Assembly (NCBI RefSeq): GCF_008017455.1
Contig: NZ_VRTY01000045.1
Location: 1-46,832 of the forward strand
DNA from: Pontibacter qinzhouensis
GTDB taxonomy: Bacteria; Bacteroidota; Bacteroidia; Cytophagales; Hymenobacteraceae
Direction: 5' to 3'
Length of the DNA: 46,832 nt
Shown: positions 25,829 through 33,239 of the stretch, piece after piece
Position numbering within the stretch: the first letter of the stretch is position 1
Layout of the letters: every line of letters starts with the position of its first letter
Translations under genes and position numbers: made by a program
Notes under the pieces: model-generated
Told to the model about the DNA's origin: nothing
Database searches by the model: none
Seen by the model: the letters and a program-made list of their open reading frames with translations, nothing else

Positions 25829-26218
25829 AAATAATTTAGAAATCTTCTTATTCTCCTGTCTTTGAGTTATTTGGTTTTGTTATACCGGTTTAAAGTGAGG
25901 CAGCAGTGGCTGTAGCTGCCCTAGAAAGAAGTGAGAGATGGAGCTTGCTTGTATATTTCTGACTTTTAAGTAATTACGATTTTTTATGCCTGCCTTTTGC
26001 GGTAAATAAATGTTCCAATTGCCTGTTTTAGCTGTTTTAGGAGAGCCGGGCAAGAAAAAAAGATTTTAAGTTCCTGTAATTGAGTAACCAGAATTTATTA
26101 TATTCAGGAAAGTCAATCCCTGGAGCGGCAGCTTACGTACATGTGGTATAAGCTCAACAAAGAGAGATTCTTTTAGAACTCGCGTTACAACTTGTGGAAC
26201 CCCTAAACATGCAAAAAA
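25829..26218. other. Intergenic region, largely featureless
   Basis: No gene seen. The only structure I find is GGCAGC (25899-25904) pairing with GCTGCC (25915-25920), without a T-run. It may be a weak terminator of the transporter gene. Confidence 0.4.
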
Positions 26219-26395
26219 ATGAAGCAGCGGAAATTAGAATTACCCGAAGAGTTGAAGTATGTGAACCGGCTAAAGTGGGGCTACGAATCGCCCGACGAAA
26301 GCCCGAAGAGAGTGTATTTTAGGCAGTATGGCGATAAAAGGCCAAAAGAATTAAACGTTTATAATTTCTATGGATACAGTTTTTCCGAAAATTAA
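26219..26395 (+). CDS. Possible small protein, 58 aa
   Basis: ATG 26219 opens a 58-codon frame ending in TAA (26393-26395). The translated product starts MKQRKLELPEEL and ends NFYGYSFSEN. It is charged and rich in Lys, Glu, Arg and Tyr, with no hydrophobic segment. Composition and codon pattern look more coding-like than the surrounding DNA, and a 13-bp inverted repeat follows 19 nt after the stop. I do not recognise the family. A different frame from ATG 26209 is also open for 36 codons but gives an Arg-rich product without such composition. Coding is uncertain. Confidence 0.4.
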   Translation: MKQRKLELPEELKYVNRLKWGYESPDESPKRVYFRQYGDKRPKELNVYNFYGYSFSEN

Positions 26396-26414
26396 TTTTT
26401 ACTCCCGCATTGGT

Positions 26415-26453
26415 ACAAGAGCTGTAAGTCTGCTATAGATTTACAGCTCTTGT
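26415..26453. terminator. Strong hairpin after the 58-aa frame
   Basis: ACAAGAGCTGTAA (26415-26427) pairs perfectly with TTACAGCTCTTGT (26441-26453), 13-nt loop. The following bases AGTTTAC are only weakly T-rich, so termination is likely but not certain. Confidence 0.55.
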
Positions 26454-26580
26454 AGTTTACAAGCCGCTGCTACATCATTTTAATTAAAAATTAGAAATAG
26501 GGAGTACCAAGGCGATTGCCAGCTGAATAAGCAGCTTTACTTATGTAGAAATAAACCTGGCTGTAGCAGTCTTAAGTTTA

Positions 26581-26645
26581 TCTGCTTTGCCCAGACGCTC
26601 GCAGGAGCTGCGCACGCTGCGAGGACTTTGCTGTTAACTTTTCAA
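26581..26645 (+). repeat. GC-rich hairpin module, copy A
   Basis: Begins TCTGCTTTGCCCA, contains CTCGCAG-n12-CTGCGAG (hairpin), and ends CTTTGCTGTTAACTTTTC. It is matched in inverted orientation at 28468-28533 with only a few differences. Confidence 0.75.
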
Positions 26646-26684
26646 GTAACCAGGTAACAAATAAACTATCAGCAATCAGCAATC

Positions 26685-26743
26685 AAATTATTCGAATGAA
26701 AATGGCCTTCAGAAGGAAATCCGTTACAAAAGCGCCAAGGGGC
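26685..26743 (+). repeat. Dispersed 60-bp intergenic repeat, copy 8 (forward)
   Basis: AAATTATTCGAATGAAAATGG, CCTTCAGAAGG centre, GCGCCAAGGGG end. It directly follows module A and an AATCAGC-type linker. Confidence 0.8.
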
Positions 26744-26896
26744 TGCATAAACTGTTTTACTTGAGTTTACTAAGCCAAACCTTTTACAACCTGCTTCGGC
26801 TGCAACCTCCTTTTGCTCCAAAGTGCTGCAGTGGCAGAACTTTGTTTACCTTTACCTGCTGCTACTTTTACTTTCCAGCTTAAACACTGCCACGGC

Positions 26897-27421
26897 ATGC
26901 TCAGAATTTCAGTAACCGGCCCCGAGTCTACAGGCAAATCTACCATCTCCGAAAAACTCGCGCAGCATTACCGTACCGTTTGGGTGCCAGAGTATGCCCG
27001 CTCCTACATCAGCAGCCTGAACCGACCTTATACACTGGCCGATATAGAAGCCATAGCCGAAGGGCAACTGGCGCAGGAAGCGAGGCTGGAGCAGCACGCC
27101 AACAATTTGCTTTTTGCTGATACCGACCTGCTGGTGCTGAAAATCTGGAGTGAAAACGCATTTGGCCACTGCCCCCCCTGGATTCAGGAGAAACTGGAGC
27201 AGCAACCATACAACCTTTACCTGCTCATGGGCGTTGATTTGCCCTGGGAACCAGATCCGCAACGGGAGCACCCGCACCTGCGCCAGTACTTCTACAACCT
27301 CTACAAAAAAGAGCTGCAGCAGTTGCAGATGCCTTTTGTAGAGATAAGCGGGTTGCAGGAAGAGCGGTTTCTGATGGCCCGAAAACACGTAGATAAACTA
27401 ATTAAAAACAACAGGAACTGA
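26897..27421 (+). CDS. NadR/Ttd14-type P-loop ATPase (AAA_28), putative ribosylnicotinamide-kinase-like
   Basis: A 174-residue P-loop protein with GPESTGKS at residues 8-15, a PEYARSY motif, and FADTDLLVLKIWSE with the Walker-B-like aspartates. This is the pattern of the C-terminal kinase domain of NadR and related stand-alone proteins. The N-terminal adenylyltransferase and the HTH domain of full NadR are missing. The expected role is phosphorylation of nicotinamide riboside, or of another vitamin, taken up by the PnuC-family transporter encoded about 1.1 kb upstream. The 84 nt upstream of ATG 26897 also read open but have no family resemblance. The gene is followed after 48 nt by the epimerase gene. 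Confidence 0.85.
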   Translation: MLRISVTGPESTGKSTISEKLAQHYRTVWVPEYARSYISSLNRPYTLADIEAIAEGQLAQEARLEQHANNLLFADTDLLVLKIWSENAFGHCPPWIQEKLEQQPYNLYLLMGVDLPWEPDPQREHPHLRQYFYNLYKKELQQLQMPFVEISGLQEERFLMARKHVDKLIKNNRN

Positions 27422-27469
27422 AGCTGATCACCATACCCGGTTTTGTTTCAGCGTCTTAAACCTCAACAT

Positions 27470-28345
27470 ATGTTACATTTTATTCAGAACGATACCTTTA
27501 AAGTTGGCGTCGATAGCAAAGGCGCCGAACTTAACCATTTTGTAAAGCTCGATGAGCAGCTGGAGCTGATCTGGCAGGGCGACCCGGCTTTCTGGGCGGG
27601 TCGCGCGCCCAACCTTTTCCCCATTGTAGGTGAGTTGCCAAACCAGCAGTACGAGGCCAAAGGCCAGACTTTCCACATGAAACGCCACGGTTTTGCGCGC
27701 CAAAGCGAGTTTGAGCTGGTAGAGGAGCACCAGGATAAACTGGTATTTGAGCTGAAGCAGAACGAGGCCACGCTGGCGCAGTACCCTTACAAGTTCAGCC
27801 TCCTGATCGCCTATAAACTAACCGGCAACAAGCTCGACATTACTTACTTTGTTCGTAACGACGATAGCGAGGCACTGTATTTCTCTATCGGGGGGCATCC
27901 GGCCTTTAATGTGCCGCTGTACCCGCAGGAGCAGTACACCGACTACTTTATAGAATTTGAGCAGGAGGAAACCCTGAGCCGCTACCTGCTAAACGAGCAG
28001 GGGCTACTGAGCGGCGACACCGAGCGCGTGCTGGAGCAGGAGCGGGTGCTACCGCTGCACCACGACCTGTTCCGGAAAGATGCCCTGGTGTTTAAGAACA
28101 CAAAGTCGCAGCGGCTGCAACTGGCCAGCCACACCAATCCGCTCCGACTGGAGCTCACCTTCGAGGGCTTTCCGTTCCTGGGCATCTGGGCAAAACCCAA
28201 CAATGCTCCATTTGTGTGCCTGGAGCCCTGGTGCGGTGTAGCCAGCAGCGAAGGCGATACCGGCAAGCTCGAAGAGAAAGAAGGCATAGAGCATATTGCC
28301 CCCAAGCAAGCCTTCGAAAGAACCTTCAGCATAGAAGTGCTGTAG
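27470..28345 (+). CDS. Aldose 1-epimerase family protein
   Basis: A 291-residue galactose-mutarotase-like protein. Recognisable are the early SKGAELNHFVKLDEQLELIW (the usual GAELxS region), GRAPNLFPIVG, the histidine region FSIGGHPAFNVPL with the catalytic-type histidine, and CLEPWCGVASSEGD near the end with the glutamate expected to act as base. The family interconverts alpha and beta anomers of aldoses; this subgroup (LACX-like) has uncertain substrates. ATG 27470 was preferred over TTG 27443. It probably shares a transcript with the ATPase gene. A repeat copy begins only 1 nt after the stop codon. Confidence 0.88.
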   Translation: MLHFIQNDTFKVGVDSKGAELNHFVKLDEQLELIWQGDPAFWAGRAPNLFPIVGELPNQQYEAKGQTFHMKRHGFARQSEFELVEEHQDKLVFELKQNEATLAQYPYKFSLLIAYKLTGNKLDITYFVRNDDSEALYFSIGGHPAFNVPLYPQEQYTDYFIEFEQEETLSRYLLNEQGLLSGDTERVLEQERVLPLHHDLFRKDALVFKNTKSQRLQLASHTNPLRLELTFEGFPFLGIWAKPNNAPFVCLEPWCGVASSEGDTGKLEEKEGIEHIAPKQAFERTFSIEVL

Positions 28346-28346
28346 C

Positions 28347-28405
28347 AACCCTTGGCCCTTTTTGGCTTAAAACCCTTTGGAAGGGCTTTTTCATTGGAAT
28401 AATTT
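28347..28405 (-). repeat. Dispersed 60-bp intergenic repeat, copy 9 (reverse)
   Basis: AACCCTTGGCC start, AAAACCCTTTGGAAGGGCTTTTT centre (a convincing terminator-like hairpin with T-run), CATTGGAATAATTT end. It starts 1 nt after the epimerase stop. Confidence 0.85.
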
Positions 28406-28467
28406 ATTTGTTGATTGCTAGTTGCTGATTGTTTAATTGTTAAATGGCTAAATTGTTAGATGGTTCA

Positions 28468-28533
28468 TTGAAAAGTTAACAGCAAAGACCTCGCATCGTA
28501 CGCAGCTCCTGCGAGTGTGTGGGCAAAGCAGAT
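28468..28533 (-). repeat. GC-rich hairpin module, copy B (inverted)
   Basis: Reverse complement of module A at 26581-26645 (TTGAAAAGTTAACAGCAAAG to GGGCAAAGCAGA). With copies 8 and 9 it gives an inverted composite flanking two genes. Confidence 0.75.
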
Positions 28534-28585
28534 GAAAAGCGAATAAGCCTTATATCTATAATCTAACATCTAAAATCTAGTATCT

Positions 28586-28625
28586 AAAAAAAGAATCCCC
28601 GGTTGATGCTGATCAGCCGGGGATT
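28586..28625 (-). terminator. Terminator of the small acidic membrane-protein gene
   Basis: AATCCCCGG (28594-28602) pairs with CCGGGGATT (28617-28625). A run of A at 28587-28592 gives the T-tract on the minus strand. Confidence 0.85.
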
Positions 28626-28636
28626 TAAGTTTGTAG

Positions 28637-28885
28637 TCACTGCAACGAAGGTTCCGGAAACTTAGGAACTTTGATTCTTCGGAGGTCATATTCAGGTTCA
28701 AAATCATTTATAGGTAATGATATGCCTGGTGGGAGGTCAAGATCTGGTAAGTCATCGCCAATTGGTTCGCCCCCATCATCGTCGTTATCAGTAGATGGCG
28801 GCACGTCGAATTTTTTGTGTGGCGAGAATGCATAATACGCCAGTATTGATAGCAAGGCAAACGTATAAAGTAGACTGATCATCAT
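28637..28885 (-). CDS. Small acidic protein with N-terminal membrane anchor, 82 aa
   Basis: One N-terminal hydrophobic helix (about ISLLYTFALLSILAYYAF), followed by a very acidic, proline-rich tail (DNDDDGGEPIGDDLPDLDLPP and more). I do not recognise the family. The terminator 12 nt after the stop supports a real transcript. The start is ambiguous: ATG 28885 or 28882, or GTG 28888. It is convergent with the epimerase gene and divergent from the TPP-controlled receptor. Likely location is the inner membrane with the tail outside or inside; orientation cannot be fixed. Confidence 0.65.
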   Translation of the reverse strand: MMISLLYTFALLSILAYYAFSPHKKFDVPPSTDNDDDGGEPIGDDLPDLDLPPGISLPINDFEPEYDLRRIKVPKFPEPSLQ

Positions 28886-29080
28886 CACATTTCAACTTAA
28901 AAAATAAAAAAAATCTTAAACCGACACGTGTAGCCTCACACTCCTAAGAAGCTGAGGGCTAAGTGTCTGTTTATGATTTAGAACGTACTTTTAGGGTAAG
29001 TGGTTTTTATCTTTACTTAAAAAAAACAGCTGCTGCCCCCTTGCTATAGTCATAGTTCCGGTATTTACAGCTTCAGCACC

Positions 29081-29112
29081 TTTGCTTTAGCCAGAATTAG
29101 GAAGTACTTTTG
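29081..29112 (+). promoter_or_regulatory. Promoter of the TPP riboswitch / TonB receptor transcript
   Basis: TTTG (29081-29084), 20-nt spacer, TACTTTTG (29105-29112): an exact Bacteroidota -33/-7 promoter. The expected start near 29118 falls right at the riboswitch. Confidence 0.75.
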
Positions 29113-29117
29113 CAGCA

Positions 29118-29205
29118 GTTTAGGGGTGCCTTTTAAAATACGGGCTGAGATTATACCCATTGAACCTGATCCGGGTAATGCCGGCGAAGGGAAAACGGAT
29201 AAAAA
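29118..29205 (+). promoter_or_regulatory. TPP riboswitch (THI element)
   Basis: Conserved THI-box features are all visible: GGGGTGCC (29123-29130), CGGGCTGAGATTATACCC (29141-29158), GAACCTGATCCGGGTAATGCC (29162-29182, read with GGCTGAGA upstream) and GGCGAAGGGA (29183-29192). It binds thiamine pyrophosphate. It precedes the TonB receptor by 65 nt. Between them CAGGAGG (29215-29221) can pair with CCCCCTG (29224-29230), a possible expression platform. Confidence 0.95.
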
Positions 29206-29269
29206 CTAAAGAGCAGGAGGCTACCCCCTGGCCGACCTGAGTGTTTTACCTATTGCTTTTTACAACCCC

Positions 29270-31714
29270 ATGAAGTACTTTCTTGTTGCGATGGCTGTTA
29301 TGCTATTGCCATTGCAGTTGCTGGCCCAGGTTAAACTGAGCGGGCACATTACTAACGCTACCCAGGGCGAAGCCTTGCCCGGTGCCACCGTACTGTTAAA
29401 AGAAGCCAGCGGCACAGCCACCACCACCGACCAGAACGGCTACTACGAATTCAGCAATCTGCCAGCAGGCACAACGTATACGGTGCAGGTTACTTTTCTG
29501 GGCTTCGATGCAGCGGAGCGGCAGGTAAACCTATCGGGTAGTCGCCGCCTCGACATCAGGCTAAACCCCAAGAGCGTACGTACCTCCGAAGTAGTGGTAA
29601 CCGCTACCCGTGCCACCGAAAAAACCGGCACCACCTACACCAACGTGAGCAAAGAAGAAATTGCAGAGCGTAATTTCGGGCAGGACATTCCGTACCTCCT
29701 CGACCAGACACCCTCGGTAGTGGTTAATTCAGATGCAGGGGCAGGAGTGGGTTATACCGGTATCCGGATTCGCGGCTCCGACATTACCCGCATCAACGTA
29801 ACCGTAAACGGCATTCCGATAAACGATGCCGAGAGCCATGGCGCTTTTTTTGTGAACATGCCCGATCTGGGCACCTCGGTGCAGGATATACAGGTGCAAC
29901 GCGGCGTAGGCACTTCAACTAACGGCGCAGCAGCTTTTGGGGCGAGCATCAACATGAGTACGTTGGGCCTGAACCGTGAGGCTTACGCAGAAGCACTAAA
30001 CACCTACGGCTCTTATAACACCTGGCGCCACAGCCTCTCGTTCGGCTCCGGCCTCCTGAACGATAAGTTTACAGTAGATGCCCGCCTTTCTAAAATAAGT
30101 TCGGATGGGTATGTAGACCGGGCTTTCTCCGACCTGAAATCGTACTACCTGGCGGCAGGCTACCACGGCAAAACCAGCACCCTGAAGTTTGTGACATTCT
30201 CTGGGGTAGAGCAGACCTACCAGGCCTGGAACGGCGTGCCGGAGGAGATACTGGCAACCAACCGCACCTACAACTCCCTCAGCTACGACAACGAAACCGA
30301 CAATTACCAACAGGACCACTACCAACTGCACTACTCCAAAACCTTTGGCAGCAACTTCGACTTTGGCGGTGCGCTGCACTTTACGCGGGGCAAAGGTTAC
30401 TACGAGCAATACCGCACCAACCGCCGGTTGTCTAACTACAATATTGCGCCGGTTATTATTGGCGACACCACCATTAGCCGATCGGACCTGATACAGCGCA
30501 AATGGCTCGATAATAACTTTTACGGCGCCACCTATGCCTTTAACTATTACTCCACCGACCGCAGATTAGTAACAACTTTGGGAGGAGGAGTAAACAAATA
30601 TGATGGTGATCATTTTGGCGAAGTGATATGGGCGCAGTATGCCTCTACCAGTGGCATCAGGCACCGCTATTACGATAACAATGCCGTTAAGACAGATTTC
30701 AACATCTACACAAAGGCCACTTACCAACTGAGCCAGAAGCTGGGGCTGTTCGGCGACCTGCAGTACCGCACCATCGGCTACAGTGTTGAGGGCCTCGATG
30801 ATGACAGGCGCGACGTAACCCAGGAAGCAGATTTCGCTTTCTTCAACCCTAAAGCAGGTGTAACCTATGCCCTCACCGACAACCAAACGTTCTATACCTC
30901 GCTTGCAGTTGGTAACCGCGAGCCGGTACGCTCCGACTTTACAGACCAATCGGATGAAGACAGAGAGCGTGGCATCAGGCCGCAGGCTGAGCGCATGGTA
31001 AACCTGGAAGCCGGTTACCGCTTGCGTGGCGCTACTGGCGGAGTAACGGAATCTACACCAGGTACGCGCTACACCTTAGATGCCAATGTGTATTATATGG
31101 ATTACCAGAACCAACTGGTGCTGACCGGGCAGCTGAACGATGTGGGTAACGGTCTCAGAACGAACATAAAAGACAGCTACAGGGCCGGTATTGAACTGGC
31201 AGGAGCTTTGAGCTTAAACGATTTTGTGGAGTTCCGCAGTAACCTGACCCTGAGCCGCAACAAGATCCGCAACTACACCGAAACTGTCTATATCTACGAC
31301 GAAGACTATAATGTAGAAGGCATTGTGGAAAATGAGTATGAAGAAACGGATATATCGTTCTCTCCGGCCGTTATTTCTGCGCACAGCATTGAAGTGCAGC
31401 CGGTGCGTGGCCTGAAAGCAGCCTTGCTCTATAAAACCGTTAGCAGGCAGTACCTCGATAACACCTCCAGCAACGACCGCAGCATAAACGGCTACCAGGT
31501 GCTGGACCTGCGCCTGCGCTACACAGTTAAGCCACAGTTTATGCGCGAAGTGGAGCTGGCCCTGCTGGTAAACAACCTGCTCAGCAAAAAGTACGAAGCA
31601 AATGGCTACACCTGGAGCGAGATGTATGCCGGCGACCCAGGCCGTTACGACTACAACCACTACTACCCACAGGCCACCCGCAATTTCCTGCTCTCGCTGG
31701 GCCTGAAGTTTTAA
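29270..31714 (+). CDS. TPP-controlled TonB-dependent receptor, probable thiamine (precursor) uptake
   Basis: An 814-residue outer-membrane receptor. A signal peptide (1-19, cleavage near LLAQ-VKL) is followed by a carboxypeptidase-regulatory-like domain (about 22-100, VKLSGHITNATQGEALPGA). The plug domain (about 115-225) has VVVTATRATEK (TonB-box-like region), GIRIRGSDITRINVTVNGIP and GTSTNGAAAFGASINM. The beta-barrel runs to the end, closing with RNFLLSLGLKF. The substrate is inferred from the TPP riboswitch immediately upstream, as for the thiamine-regulated Omr receptors of Bacteroidota. The PnuC-family transporter and NadR-like kinase lie 1.8-4 kb upstream and might handle the same vitamin inside. 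A terminator follows at 31736. Confidence 0.93.
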   Translation: MKYFLVAMAVMLLPLQLLAQVKLSGHITNATQGEALPGATVLLKEASGTATTTDQNGYYEFSNLPAGTTYTVQVTFLGFDAAERQVNLSGSRRLDIRLNPKSVRTSEVVVTATRATEKTGTTYTNVSKEEIAERNFGQDIPYLLDQTPSVVVNSDAGAGVGYTGIRIRGSDITRINVTVNGIPINDAESHGAFFVNMPDLGTSVQDIQVQRGVGTSTNGAAAFGASINMSTLGLNREAYAEALNTYGSYNTWRHSLSFGSGLLNDKFTVDARLSKISSDGYVDRAFSDLKSYYLAAGYHGKTSTLKFVTFSGVEQTYQAWNGVPEEILATNRTYNSLSYDNETDNYQQDHYQLHYSKTFGSNFDFGGALHFTRGKGYYEQYRTNRRLSNYNIAPVIIGDTTISRSDLIQRKWLDNNFYGATYAFNYYSTDRRLVTTLGGGVNKYDGDHFGEVIWAQYASTSGIRHRYYDNNAVKTDFNIYTKATYQLSQKLGLFGDLQYRTIGYSVEGLDDDRRDVTQEADFAFFNPKAGVTYALTDNQTFYTSLAVGNREPVRSDFTDQSDEDRERGIRPQAERMVNLEAGYRLRGATGGVTESTPGTRYTLDANVYYMDYQNQLVLTGQLNDVGNGLRTNIKDSYRAGIELAGALSLNDFVEFRSNLTLSRNKIRNYTETVYIYDEDYNVEGIVENEYEETDISFSPAVISAHSIEVQPVRGLKAALLYKTVSRQYLDNTSSNDRSINGYQVLDLRLRYTVKPQFMREVELALLVNNLLSKKYEANGYTWSEMYAGDPGRYDYNHYYPQATRNFLLSLGLKF

Positions 31715-31735
31715 AGCAGATAACCTTTGCAGAAG

Positions 31736-31768
31736 AGCCTCATCAATTTGTTGGTGGGGCTTTTTTTA
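31736..31768 (+). terminator. Terminator of the TonB receptor gene
   Basis: AGCCTCATCAA (31736-31746) pairs with TTGGTGGGGCT (31751-31761) with two G-T pairs, loop TTTG, then T7. Confidence 0.88.
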
Positions 31769-31877
31769 TGGATTTTTTGTCTGAATTCTTAACTTGTTGC
31801 TATTGCTGATTAGCTTTTTTACGTACTGTTCTAGAGGAAGAAACAACAATCAACAAGTAACAACCAGCAACAAAAAT

Positions 31878-33056
31878 ATGGCCTACGAATCTGCAGGAGC
31901 ACCCGACTATTTTAACATAGATGATTTACTGACTGAGGAACACAAGCTCATCCGGCAGACCATGCGCGACTTTGTGAAACATGAAATATCTCCGAACATA
32001 GAGCAGTGGGCGCAGGAAGCACATTTCCCTTCAGAAATTGTAAAGAAGTTTGGCGATGTAGGCGCGTTCGGGCCTACCATTCCGGAAGAATACGGCGGTG
32101 GTGGCCTGGACTACATCAGCTATGGGCTAATTATGCAGGAGATTGAACGTGGCGACTCAGGCATGCGCTCCACTGCCTCGGTGCAGGGCTCGCTGGTGAT
32201 GTACCCGATCTATGCCTATGGCTCGGAGGAGCAGCGCAAAAAGTTTTTGCCTAAACTGGCCAGTGGCGAGTGGCTGGGCTGCTTTGGCCTCACCGAGCCC
32301 GACTTTGGCTCGAACCCGGGTGGCATGAAGACTAACATAAAAGACATGGGTGACCATTACCTGCTCAACGGCTCAAAAATGTGGATATCTAATTCACCAG
32401 AGTGCCAGATGGCGGTGGTATGGGCCAAAAACGACGAAGGCCGCATAAAAGGTCTGCTTGTGGAGCGTGGCATGGAAGGTTTCTCAACACCCGAAATCCA
32501 CAATAAATGGAGTCTGCGCGCCAGCTGCACCGGCGAACTGGTGTTCGATAACGTAAAGGTGCCGAAAGAGAACGTGTTTCCGAATATAGAAGGCTTACGC
32601 GGCCCACTCGGCTGCCTCGACTCTGCCCGCTACGGCATTGCCTGGGGAGCCATAGGAGCTGCCATAGATTGCTACGAATCGGCCAGAAAGTATGCGCTGG
32701 AGCGGGTACAGTTCGATAAACCGATTGCCAGCTTTCAGCTCATCCAGAAAAAGCTGGCCGAAATGCTCACCGAAATTACCAAGGCACAATTGCTGGCCTG
32801 GCGATTAGGCACGCTCAAAAACGAAGGGAAAGCCACGACGCAGCAAATATCGATGGCCAAGCGCAACAACGTAGATATGGCCCTGCAGGTGGCCCGTGAG
32901 GCAAGGCAGATACATGGTGGCATGGGCATTACCGGCGAGTACCCGATTATGCGCCACATGATGAACCTCGAATCGGTTATTACCTACGAAGGCACCCACG
33001 ACATACATCTGCTCATTACCGGAGCCGATATTACAGGTATTCAAGCATTTAAGTAA
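31878..33056 (+). CDS. Acyl-CoA dehydrogenase, glutaryl-CoA dehydrogenase-like
   Basis: A 392-residue FAD enzyme. The strings [36 protein letters not shown] and [14 protein letters not shown] follow glutaryl-CoA dehydrogenase closely. The arginine in GMRS corresponds to the glutarate-binding arginine of that family. The glutamate in YEGTHDIH is the catalytic base. Expected reaction: oxidative decarboxylation of glutaryl-CoA to crotonyl-CoA in lysine/tryptophan degradation. No other gene of the pathway lies nearby. ATG 31878 was chosen over an upstream TTG, whose 28 extra residues come from repeat-like CAACAAGTAACAACC sequence. It is monocistronic. Confidence 0.92.
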   Translation: MAYESAGAPDYFNIDDLLTEEHKLIRQTMRDFVKHEISPNIEQWAQEAHFPSEIVKKFGDVGAFGPTIPEEYGGGGLDYISYGLIMQEIERGDSGMRSTASVQGSLVMYPIYAYGSEEQRKKFLPKLASGEWLGCFGLTEPDFGSNPGGMKTNIKDMGDHYLLNGSKMWISNSPECQMAVVWAKNDEGRIKGLLVERGMEGFSTPEIHNKWSLRASCTGELVFDNVKVPKENVFPNIEGLRGPLGCLDSARYGIAWGAIGAAIDCYESARKYALERVQFDKPIASFQLIQKKLAEMLTEITKAQLLAWRLGTLKNEGKATTQQISMAKRNNVDMALQVAREARQIHGGMGITGEYPIMRHMMNLESVITYEGTHDIHLLITGADITGIQAFK

Positions 33057-33091
33057 TATCTGGCTGAATCAGGATTTAACAAAATATTATA

Positions 33092-33142
33092 TTTGCTAAT
33101 TTTATTAGATAAATGGGTGAAATGTATAAAATTATTAGCAAA
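33092..33142. promoter_or_regulatory. Paired TTTGCTAAT / ATTAGCAAA inverted repeat upstream of ruvB
   Basis: TTTGCTAAT (33092-33100) and ATTAGCAAA (33134-33142), the same 9-mers as upstream of recA, here with 33 nt between them. CTAAT-TTT-ATTAG (33096-33108) is an additional palindrome at the left arm. A regulatory role is inference. Confidence 0.4.
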
Positions 33143-33239
33143 ATTAGTTAAATTCGTACTCAGAAATGGAGCAAAAGCAGGGGCAAAACTGTTACCTTTA
33201 AGTACAGCTACTGCTGCTTAAACAGGATTATAGAATACC

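Larger units (their letters stand above)
26396..26896. other. Intergenic region upstream of the NadR-like gene with repeat modules
   Basis: No gene. Contents in order: the ACAAGAGCTGTAA inverted repeat, the GC-rich module A (26581-26645), an ATCAGCAATCAGCAATC linker (26669-26684), repeat copy 8 (26685-26743), and the leader of the ATPase gene. Confidence 0.55.

Noticed and set aside
26581..28533. A complete insertion sequence or transposon
   Set aside because: There is no transposase or recombinase between the inverted arms, only an ATPase and an epimerase of ordinary metabolic type.
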